Notes under the pieces: model-generated | Told to the model about the DNA's origin: nothing | Databases searched by the model: none | What the model saw: only the letters and a program-made list of their open reading frames with translations | In this document: one piece after another, positions 23,373 through 31,800 of the stretch | Layout of the letters: every line of letters starts with the position of its first letter | How positions within the stretch are numbered: position 1 is the first letter of the stretch | DNA from: Oxalobacteraceae bacterium AB_14 | GTDB lineage: Bacteria; Pseudomonadota; Gammaproteobacteria; Burkholderiales; Burkholderiaceae_D | Length of the DNA: 64,000 nucleotides | Direction: 5' to 3' | NCBI GenBank assembly: GCA_000381565.1 | Contig: KB906725.1 | Span: forward strand, 463,727 to 527,726 | Translations under genes and position numbers: made by a program

Positions 23373-25301
23373 TTATTCGGTAGACAGCGCGGTCACAGGA
23401 CTGAGGCCTGAAGCAAGCCTTGCTGGCAGCCATCCAAAAATAACCCCGGTAGAAAAGCAAATTAATCCTGAGACGCCAACCGAAAGCAAACTGAGTGAGG
23501 GATGAAGCTGATCAGACAAACCGCTGATCATTGCGCAAACAATCGCCGCAAAAAGGAGACCTGCAAGGGTTCCCATCAAGCAAATAGTTACGGATTCGAT
23601 CAGAAACTGCAGCACGATGTCCGCCGCTGTGGCACCCACGGCCTTTCTTATACCAATTTCCTTTGTTCGTTCCACTACGGAAACAAGCATAATATTCATT
23701 ACTCCGATGCCACCCACAAGTAATGAGATTGCAGCTATGCCGCCCAGCGCGGCGGAGGCGATGACGGCGATCTGAGAAAAACTTGCCCAGCTGGCGGCAG
23801 TATTAATTATGAAAAAATCCTTGATTCCATGAGACCTTAGCAACAGGTCCTGTATATTTTTTTCGGCAAGCAGGGGATCAAATTTTGGATCCAGCGATAC
23901 CGTCATCCCGTCGAAGTGACTGATGCCCAGCAACTTGTTTTGGACCGTGGTGTATGGCGCATAAATCCTGTTATTTTGCAGGCCGGTTGTTTTGGATTTG
24001 ACAGTGCCGATGATAACCAAGGGAACATCGCCAACGAGCACGACTTGTCCTAAGGGATCGGTGTGTCCAAATAGAAAATCCTGCGTGCCAACTTCAATCA
24101 GCGCGACATTGGCTGCAGCGCTAACGTCATGGGAAGAAATATCTCGTCCGAGCTCCACTTTCGAATCCGAACGCGCTATTCCTTGGACGTCCAGGCCTTC
24201 TACCCTCGCTTGAACGTCGTGTTGACGGTATCTGATACGTCGTTCTGTATCCACCGTTGGCGTGACTGAGCGAATAAACGGCAGCGACGAAAGCGCCTGA
24301 AGATCCCTCGCTGTGATGGATTGTATCGCCGCAGCCTGTGGGTCGTTCCAGTCCTTTCCTTTGCTCACTCGGAGAGAATTCGTGAACAGCTCTCCGGCAT
24401 TTTGCGCGATGGAGTCTTGCGCCGCCTGTGACACCGCGATACTTATCGCGACCGCGGCGGTACCAATAAAAACACCCAAGGCAGTCAGGTAACTGCGCAA
24501 GCGGTGGCTCAGTATTGAGCGTAGCGAGAGTAAGAAAAACTGAAGTAAATAGTTTTGAAAGACCCGTGGTTGAACGGCTTGGCTGATGGGAGCATGAGCC
24601 TTGACTTCAGGCTGGTTGACCTTGCCGGAGTCCCGAACAATTCTTCCATCCTGAACTTCGACTATGCGGGTTGCGGCAGAAGCGATATCAGGGTTGTGCG
24701 TTACCATGACGACCGTGTGGCCCGCACGGTTCAAGTCCGTTAATATTGATAGGACGGCTTGTCCGTTGGTGGTGTCCAGTGCCCCCGTCGGCTCGTCCGC
24801 AAATATGACGCGCGCATCGTTCATCAGCGCGCGGGCCACTGCAACCCGTTGCTGTTGCCCCCCCGATATCTGAGAGGGAAAACTCAGGTGCTTATGCGCT
24901 ACATCCAAACCTTGAAGCAGCCGGCTAGCTTTCGCCTTACGTTCGCGAGCGGGCATGCCATCGTACAGCGCCGGCAGCGCGACATTTTCTATCGCGGTCA
25001 GTTCCGGTATCAGGTGATAGCGCTGAAAGATAAAACCCAACAGTCGACGACGTATAAGCGCCAGGTGATTCGGCGTGGCGAGCGCGGTATCGACTCCGTC
25101 CAGGAAATATTGGCCGCCTGATGGGCTGTCCAAACAGCCTAAAATATTCAGCAACGTCGACTTGCCGCTACCCGAAGCACCAATTATTGCCACAAATTCC
25201 CCTTCGTCAATCGACAAAGAGATTTCGTGTAATGCGATCGCGTCTTCGTGTTCGTCGGCGCCATATTGCTTAGTTACCTTGCGCAACTCCAATAAAGCCA
25301 T
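23373..25301 (-). CDS. MacB-like ABC exporter (ATPase and permease fused)
   Basis: A 642-residue half-transporter. The N-terminal ATPase shows Walker A GASGSGKST, signature SGGQQQRVAVARAL and Walker B VIFADEPTGALD. One membrane helix follows (about 285-310), then a periplasmic MacB core domain and three C-terminal FtsX-type helices. MacB proteins pump peptides, siderophores or macrolides from the periplasm through a TolC channel. It starts 2 bases after the adaptor gene. The neighbouring radical SAM gene suggests a modified peptide as cargo. Confidence 0.9.
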   Translation of the reverse strand: MALLELRKVTKQYGADEHEDAIALHEISLSIDEGEFVAIIGASGSGKSTLLNILGCLDSPSGGQYFLDGVDTALATPNHLALIRRRLLGFIFQRYHLIPELTAIENVALPALYDGMPARERKAKASRLLQGLDVAHKHLSFPSQISGGQQQRVAVARALMNDARVIFADEPTGALDTTNGQAVLSILTDLNRAGHTVVMVTHNPDIASAATRIVEVQDGRIVRDSGKVNQPEVKAHAPISQAVQPRVFQNYLLQFFLLSLRSILSHRLRSYLTALGVFIGTAAVAISIAVSQAAQDSIAQNAGELFTNSLRVSKGKDWNDPQAAAIQSITARDLQALSSLPFIRSVTPTVDTERRIRYRQHDVQARVEGLDVQGIARSDSKVELGRDISSHDVSAAANVALIEVGTQDFLFGHTDPLGQVVLVGDVPLVIIGTVKSKTTGLQNNRIYAPYTTVQNKLLGISHFDGMTVSLDPKFDPLLAEKNIQDLLLRSHGIKDFFIINTAASWASFSQIAVIASAALGGIAAISLLVGGIGVMNIMLVSVVERTKEIGIRKAVGATAADIVLQFLIESVTICLMGTLAGLLFAAIVCAMISGLSDQLHPSLSLLSVGVSGLICFSTGVIFGWLPARLASGLSPVTALSTE

Positions 25302-25303
25302 CG

Positions 25304-26422
25304 CTAATGACCTTTCCGTGTTGCGAAAGTCATCACCTTTTCACCGACTTGCACGCCTTGTGTTATTTCAACGTTTATCCCGTCATCGATACCGATGCCG
25401 ACCTCTTTTATGTGAACGGTCTTGCGGTCGTCGAGTAAGGTGACCGCGTAACGATCCTTGGCAACCCTATCGCCGAGGGCGGCCCATGGCAGGATGAGAA
25501 CGTTTTTACGCTCAGCCATCACGAAAGCCACATTGACCGTCATCTCAGGCCACAGCTCATGGTTCGCGTTAGCCACCTCAAACAATGCGTTGTAGAATAA
25601 GGCGCCGTTGACCCGGTCCGGGGAGGGCTGAAGGGTTTCGAGCGTGCTCGCGACCTTCAAGTCCGGCTTGCCCAAGGTGTTATACATCACCGGTTGCCCG
25701 ATTTTTAAACTCGCCACATCGGCCTCTGGCACCTTGGCGCGGATCGTCATCCGTTCCAGCTGCGCCAGCGTCAATACCGTCGGTACTTGCTGTACGGCGT
25801 TAACGGTTTGTCCGGGTTGCACTGATATATTGATCACCCGGCCATCCATCGGAGCGACAATGCGGGTGTAAGCCAATCTGGCGTTGGACGAGTCGATTAC
25901 CGCCTTGGTTTGTTTTACCTGCGCGCGTAATCCTTTCAGCTCGGCGTGTGATTTTCTCAATTGATCTTTCGCGCGCTCAACATCATCCCCGGTCGTGGCA
26001 TCCGCCGCCATCATCAGTTTCTGCTTTTTTAGCTCGCGTTCAGCCGCGGACACCTCCACTTCCTTTACTGTCAGCCCTGCCTCCTGTTGCTCCAGAAGGG
26101 CCAATTCTTGCTGAAGTTCATTCTGGGCCAAAGTGGGATCAATTTCCGCGAGCAATTGCCCGCGTCTGACGGATTGCCCTAACTCCACGTAGAGATTCCG
26201 AATTTGCCCTGATACTTGGGCGCCGACGTCGACCTTTTTGACAGGAACCGCAACGCCAGACGCACGAACTAATTTATTTATATTTCCTCGAGTCACCATC
26301 ACCGCTTGGAGTTCCGAACTATCAGAGGGTTGTGATTTGAAAAACAGTAACGCTGCCCCTACGGATAAAACCCCACCAGCAAGCAAGCACCATAAAAATA
26401 TCTTATTGTTCAATCGAATCAA
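25304..26422 (-). CDS. MacA/HlyD-type periplasmic adaptor
   Basis: A 372-residue membrane-fusion protein with an N-terminal anchor helix (FLWCLLAGGVLSVGAALLFF), a lipoyl half-motif (VDVGAQVSGQIRNLYVELGQ), a coiled-coil hairpin of about 80 residues, the second lipoyl half (RIVAPMDGRVINISVQPGQ) and a beta-barrel domain. It bridges the MacB-like pump and the outer-membrane channel. Confidence 0.9.
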   Translation of the reverse strand: MIRLNNKIFLWCLLAGGVLSVGAALLFFKSQPSDSSELQAVMVTRGNINKLVRASGVAVPVKKVDVGAQVSGQIRNLYVELGQSVRRGQLLAEIDPTLAQNELQQELALLEQQEAGLTVKEVEVSAAERELKKQKLMMAADATTGDDVERAKDQLRKSHAELKGLRAQVKQTKAVIDSSNARLAYTRIVAPMDGRVINISVQPGQTVNAVQQVPTVLTLAQLERMTIRAKVPEADVASLKIGQPVMYNTLGKPDLKVASTLETLQPSPDRVNGALFYNALFEVANANHELWPEMTVNVAFVMAERKNVLILPWAALGDRVAKDRYAVTLLDDRKTVHIKEVGIGIDDGINVEITQGVQVGEKVMTFATRKGH

Positions 26423-26556
26423 AATAGAACCTTCATCATAGAGCGGCCGGTGCCGGAAATTTCACGGAAACATATTTTCGGCGTGGAAATTCTGCGCAAA
26501 AAATAGTCATGGTTAGAAATTGCTACGATCAAGGCGTAAAAGATATAACCATGTAT

Positions 26557-27231
26557 TCAAAACTTTCCCCAGTCTTGCGACGAGGAAGGGCAGGTAATTT
26601 TCACCCCGCCTCCCCCAGTGCCGGCAGGCGAATTTACGGCGCCGGTCATAAAACATTTAGTCTTACCACCCTGGGTAAATCGGTAATATACCGTGCCATT
26701 CGGTAACTCCATGCGCGAGCGCGATTCGTATCTCGAACGATCTATAAACGCATCCTCTACCGCTTGCGCGAATCGTGAAAATCTAGGAATCATTTTGTCG
26801 TCGAGAGGGACCGGCTTTCCATTGCGCAATTCCAAATCGATTTTGCCGGCAATCTTTATCGAGGAGGCAACGATATCCGTCGTTCCTGCTGCTTGATCGG
26901 TTCGCTGTAGGTCAGGAGGCGCAACCCCCTGGATATCGTTGTCGGAGCTCAAGGAGGAGGCGGGTTGAACTATCACGGAGGATTTATTTAAAAGTCGAGG
27001 CGAAATCTTGGCTTTTATAGAAGTGAATATGAGCGGTTTTATTACCTTTTTTCCTGCGATTTTACGTTCGGCAGGGAATAGAATCACTTCGATGCGGTGC
27101 CCAGCCGCCTGGCGGACGGGCCATTTGTAAGTTTTAGTCCCATAGGAAAAAAATAAAAAATGAACTAAAAACACGAATACTATCGACCAGAAATGTACAT
27201 GCATACGAGAAGTGTGGTTAGCCAACAACAT
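26557..27231 (-). CDS. Single-helix membrane protein of unknown function
   Basis: A 224-residue protein with an N-terminal membrane helix (HFWSIVFVFLVHFLFFSYG), then a basic and Ser-rich linker and a C-terminal domain. That domain has a paired-Cys region near the end (KTKCFMTGAVNS ... KITCPSS). The layout recalls TonB/TolA-like trans-envelope proteins, but I cannot place the family. The start is uncertain: ATG 27231 and ATG 27204 both lie inside the end of the radical SAM gene and neither has a good ribosome site. It sits between the maturase and the exporter and is probably part of the same pathway. Confidence 0.6.
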   Translation of the reverse strand: MLLANHTSRMHVHFWSIVFVFLVHFLFFSYGTKTYKWPVRQAAGHRIEVILFPAERKIAGKKVIKPLIFTSIKAKISPRLLNKSSVIVQPASSLSSDNDIQGVAPPDLQRTDQAAGTTDIVASSIKIAGKIDLELRNGKPVPLDDKMIPRFSRFAQAVEDAFIDRSRYESRSRMELPNGTVYYRFTQGGKTKCFMTGAVNSPAGTGGGGVKITCPSSSQDWGKF

Positions 27232-28262
27232 GTACAGTCGTCAGGTTTTATATATCCCAAATCATTACGCTCGTCATTAAAGGCAACGGTACATTTTCCA
27301 ATTCTTCCATTTGAGCGGATAAGTAACGAGTTAGGTTTTGCCGCATAACAAATATACGGTTCGTCGCCACTAATTTCTTCCGAACGGCGGCTGCCGGCGG
27401 ATTCTCCGGCTGTTTTTGCGAACTTGCTATCCACGCCAAGGCCGAAGTTTCCTATGGGCTTGAGCAGCGTCGGTTCGGCATTCACTTGCGTTGCTGCAAG
27501 CGCTTGGTGATATTCGCTGCGGAGCATAGCTTCGATCCCGACCAACTCCTCGATCGAAACCGGGTCTGCTACTGTTTTCCCACCATCACCGCCCATGTCG
27601 CGCAAATGCTGAAAATCCAGCCGAAAACGCGAGTCGCCCTGGAATTGCGTCGCAAATTCGCGCATTAATATCTTCAAGTTATCGTGATTATCACGACGGA
27701 CGTGAATTCGTACACAAACTTCAAACCGCTGGTGCAGGCTATGCATATCCAAGAGATTTTTCCAAATGACGCCAAATGTACCCTGCCCATCCGCTCTGCG
27801 TCGCAGCACATCGTGGGTATTTTCCCAGCCATCAAGAGTTATTTGAAAAAAATTATGATTGATGCTTAACAACTCGCGTGCCAACTCAATATCCAAGTTG
27901 TACGCATTTGTCGTCATGTTGCCCATGAACTTCACGCCGTATTCTTCACACAGCTTATGGGCATGGTGGCCAATTCGCAGAATAACTTCCTTTGCCAGAA
28001 GTGGTTCTCCACCAAACCAGGAAAGGTTTAATACATCCAACTCCGGCGTTCGACGATCAATGAACTTTTCTATGGCGGCTTGTAATTCGTCGGACATCCG
28101 ACCTAGTTCAAAATCCTCATAGCAGTAGGTGCACCGGAAATTACACTTTTCCGTCGGCAAAAGAATTAGTTCTTGCACTCGGGAAGTGATGGCATGCGCG
28201 ATCTGTCTGCGTGAAAAACCGTTGGGGAGGATGTTTTCTTCCAGTTGTACTGTCTCGCTCAT
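27180..28262 (-). CDS. Radical SAM peptide maturase with SPASM-like C-terminus
   Basis: A 360-residue enzyme. The radical SAM cluster is CNFRCTYCYED (CxxxCxxC) and the SAM-binding WFGGEPLL follows. The C-terminal part starts like a SPASM domain (YICYAAKPNSLLIRSNGRIGKC) but then ends within about 35 residues in DDCTCCW and one last Cys, so the domain is shorter than usual. ATG 28262 has AAGGA upstream, and a longer start adds an unrelated leader. Such enzymes make carbon-carbon, ether or thioether crosslinks in ribosomal peptides. The downstream exporter genes fit peptide export. Confidence 0.85.
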   Translation of the reverse strand: MSETVQLEENILPNGFSRRQIAHAITSRVQELILLPTEKCNFRCTYCYEDFELGRMSDELQAAIEKFIDRRTPELDVLNLSWFGGEPLLAKEVILRIGHHAHKLCEEYGVKFMGNMTTNAYNLDIELARELLSINHNFFQITLDGWENTHDVLRRRADGQGTFGVIWKNLLDMHSLHQRFEVCVRIHVRRDNHDNLKILMREFATQFQGDSRFRLDFQHLRDMGGDGGKTVADPVSIEELVGIEAMLRSEYHQALAATQVNAEPTLLKPIGNFGLGVDSKFAKTAGESAGSRRSEEISGDEPYICYAAKPNSLLIRSNGRIGKCTVAFNDERNDLGYIKPDDCTCCWLTTLLVCMYISGR

Positions 28263-28417
28263 GGATATCCTTATAATAGTTAGCCGACCAATCGACATTT
28301 TCGGCAATGCAACACTGGCGTAGCGCTATCAAGGCCAGCGATCCATAAGAATTTTGCGTGAAATAATGCAACGAGAATATATCGAATTGTCACAAAGTGA
28401 TATTTTTTTTCACAACC

Positions 28418-28573
28418 TTAGCTGAAGCTACATATTTCCTGTTGCGCCATGGTCTGAAGTGTTTCGTATTGGAATTTACCTCGCCCGACCACCGTGACCA
28501 GCCAGTCCGGGATCTGGTGCCTCTGCAGCAGGTCTGGGGGGGCCTGGCGAGACGTGTCTCCGCAAACGAAAGG
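28418..28573 (-). pseudogene. Unidentified coding remnant
   Basis: A frame of 51 codons without a start codon has natural-looking composition (QIPDWLVTVVGRGKFQYETL) and ends in TAA. It looks like the 3' end of a gene whose 5' part was lost at the junction with the transposase debris. I do not recognise the family. Confidence 0.35.
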
Positions 28574-28602
28574 TCACCGCTGGTCGCCGCAGCTTCCTGC
28601 AA

Positions 28603-28836
28603 TTGCTAGATCTAAACTTCGGCTACCAGCAGCTGCGCAAAATAGTCGTCACCATCGCCGCCGTGGCCTACACGACGGTGTTCGAACCGCTCCTCGATCG
28701 CAACAACACCAGTCACGATGTCTATGCCGATCGCGGCTACCGCGCCGCCGAGCGGGAAGCGACACTGACGCAGGCCGGCTGGCGCGCCCTCATCCAGCGT
28801 AAAGGCCACGCTGTTCAAGGCGCGCGACGGGGGTAG
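28603..28836 (+). pseudogene. IS5-family transposase remnant
   Basis: About 60 codons resemble the middle of IS5-type DDE transposases: FEPLLDRNNTSHDVYADRG followed by YRAAEREATL and GWRALIQRKG. The N-terminal two thirds and the C-terminus with the last catalytic Glu are missing. It marks a recombination scar at the edge of the low-GC island. Confidence 0.7.
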
Positions 28837-28844
28837 ACCAGGAA

Positions 28845-31800
28845 TCAGAGCGCGCGCAAATCGGCCGTATCGACCAGGCAGGCCTCGCGCACCCGCTGCA
28901 CCGTGGCCGGCGACTCCAGCTGGAACCACTCGTGGTGGCCACGGTCCTGGCGCGCCGCCAGCACGGCGCGCTTGATCGCGAAGAAGGCCGCCACCGCCAG
29001 CGTCATCGGCGGTTCGCCCATTTCCTTGGCCGACAGGATGTCGCCCTGGTCCGGCGGCGCGTTCGGCGCCAGCTCGCGCGGGAACATCATGATGTTCATC
29101 TGCTGCGGGATCGACTGCGCTGCCGGCGGTTTGTACTCCCAGGTGTTGGTGGTGTACAGCGCGCCCGGCGCCGGCCGCGTGGCGCTGGGTTCGGTGCTGG
29201 AATCGGCCGGCTGGTAGCTCAGGTCCTCGCTGGTCACATAGCCCAGGCCCTGCACGAAGCCGCCCTCCACCTGGCCGACGTCGATCGCCGGATTGAGGCA
29301 CTTGCCGCCGTCGTACACCACGTCGGCGCGCAGGATGGTGGTCTCGCCGGTCAGCACGTCGAGCTCGACCTCGATGCAGGCCGCGCTGTAGGTGTAGCCG
29401 GTGAAGTAGTCGACCTCCTCCTTGGCCGGCTGGCCGTCCACCTTCTTGAACTCCAGGTTGCCGTCGGGATGGGTGCCGCCGTCGATCGCCACCCGCGCCT
29501 GCGCCGACAGGTTGAGGCGCTCGTTGAAGGCCTTGTCGGCGATGACGGCCCACATCGTCATCTTCTTGCCGTTGTGGACCACCTCGGTGCGCCAGCCATC
29601 CTTGTAGTCCCAGAAGTTGATCTGGTTGGCGGCGCACCATTCGCTGCCGTTGGCGGTCAGCAGCCCCAGGCAATAGGCTTCCAGCCGGCCGCGCAGTTCG
29701 CCGCAGGCCTGCTGCGCCGCCAGGCCGTTGAACGAGGTGCCGGTGGAGGCGCCGGTGCTCTCGGGATTGGGCACCACGGCGGTGTCGTTTTCCGCCACCC
29801 GTATCATGCCGATCGGGACGTTGAGCGCGTAGGCCACCACCTGCGCCATCTTGGTGTTGAGGCCCTGGCCCATCTCGATGCCGCCGTGCCGCACCAGCAC
29901 CGTGCCGTCCTGCGAATACACCTCGATCAGCGCGCCGCCCTGTTCCAGCAGCGCCAGGTTGAAGCCCGAGCCGTACTTGACCGGCAGCACCGAGATGCCG
30001 CGCTTGCGCCAGCGGTTGGCGGCGTTGAACTGCTCCACCGCCGCCGCGCGCCGGGTGAAGTCGGCCTTGTCCAGCGTGTATTCCCACACCTCGCGCATGT
30101 AGCACGATTCCAGCGGTTCGGCATACGGCGTGACCTGGCCCTGCACGTACAGGTTGCGCGCGCGCACCTGCTCCGGCGTCAGGCCGACGCTGTGCGCTGC
30201 GGCCTCGATCGCGTCCTCGACGATGATGGCGCCCTGGATCATGCCGACCGTGCGCATCGAGGTGTTGGTGGTCTTGTCGGTGCGGCAGACGTCGGTGGTG
30301 CACGACCAGTTCGGGATGAAGTAGGCCGAGTCGCTGCGCAGGGACATGCAGTCGCTGATGACGAAGCTGCAATCGTAGGTGCGGCCGCCGTCGAGCCAGT
30401 AGTCGGCCTGGAAGCCGAACAGCTTGCCGTGCGTGAGCGGGTTGCTGGCGTCGCCGATGGCGATGTTGTAGTTGCCCAGCGCCGGGTGGCGGTGGCCGAA
30501 CATGGCGGTGTCGACCTGGCGCAGCGCGGCCATGCGCAACGGCCGGTTCAGCTTCCACGCGCCGACCGCGGCGATGGTGCTGGCGAAGGCCGACTGCCCG
30601 CACTTGCCGCCGTAGCCGCCGCCGATGCGGCGCACCCGCACGTCGACCTTGTTGACCGGCAGCTTCAGCACGCTGGCGACGGCGCCCTGCACCACGTTGG
30701 CGTCCTGGGTCGAGGAATAGACCCGCACCTGGCGGTCCTCCACCGGCTCGACGTAGCTCGACTGGGTCTCCATGTAGAAGTGGATCTGGCTGCCCACCTT
30801 CTGCTGGCTGGCGGTGCGGGTGCAGCTGACGGCGCCGTAGATCTCGCTGGCGATGGCCACCTGGTGGTCGACCACCGGCCGCTTCAGGTCCGGCTGCTCG
30901 GGCGCGCGCGGCGCCACCCAGTCCAGGCTGGTGCCGGCGCGGGTGATCTTCCAGATGTGCGAGTACCACGGCGCGCCGGCCGGCTGGTCCAGGTAGACCA
31001 GCTGGTTGCGGGCGGCGTCGGTGTCGGGCAGCTCGATCTGCGGGCGCTCGGCGCGGAACTGGCAGAAATGTTTTTGCAGGTGGAACGCCGCTTCCTGCGC
31101 CAGCTGTTCGTTGCGCGCCACCACCATGCCGATGCACTGGCCGTAGCCGGTCAGGATCAGCGGCGCGCGCACGTCGTAGCCATCGGGCAGCGCGCCATCC
31201 GGGCAGGCGCTGACGGCCACGCTGATGGCGAAGATGGGATCGTCGTGCGCCATGCCGTCGATCACCGCGCCGGGCACGTCGATGGCGGTGATGTAGTCCT
31301 TCACGCCCGGATACAGCGCCTGCAGCGCCGCCAGCACCTCGGCCGGCGAGGCCGGGCCGTCGACGCCGGGCACCCGGTAGACGCAGCTGCCCAGCGCGAC
31401 CTGGCTCTGCACCGGTGCGCCGTTCATGCCGGTCGGCGGCATCGGGATGTCGTGGATGTACTGGGCTTCGCCGGTCGCTTGCAGCATCGCTTCGATTTTG
31501 ACGTAGGGCACATGCACCGGGAACTGGTCGGTGTAGCTGACGTAGGCTTGTGTGCCGCGCGACACCGGCCGCTCGCCGCGTTCGCCGGCCGAGCGCAGCG
31601 CCGGCGGCACCGGCAGGCCGCGCCATGCGCAGACTGCGATGAAGAATTTGTACAGATACGACTCGGCCAGCTGGCGCTTGTAGGCCGGGCTGTAGCCTTC
31701 GTCGGGCAGCTGCGCGTAGTGGGCGGCGTAGCGGTCGGCCAGCGCGTCCAGTTCCTGGCGCAGCACCGGCATCGCCCCGGCCAGCGCGGCGGCGTCCCAG

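Larger units (their letters stand above)
28263..28844. other. Gene-poor boundary of the low-GC island with decayed sequences
   Basis: This holds 582 bases between the maturase start and the end of the dehydrogenase gene. It contains the maturase promoter, an unidentified coding remnant on the minus strand and a transposase remnant on the plus strand, listed separately. No intact gene is visible. A TTG-started frame on the minus strand at 28371 overlaps the maturase start and is discussed in the findings. Confidence 0.6.

Noticed and set aside
28390..28602. 70-codon minus-strand frame upstream of the maturase as precursor peptide
   Set aside because: It runs mainly through the transposase scar in a frame with random composition, and a better coding frame exists in the same place. 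It has no ribosome site and no core-like end.
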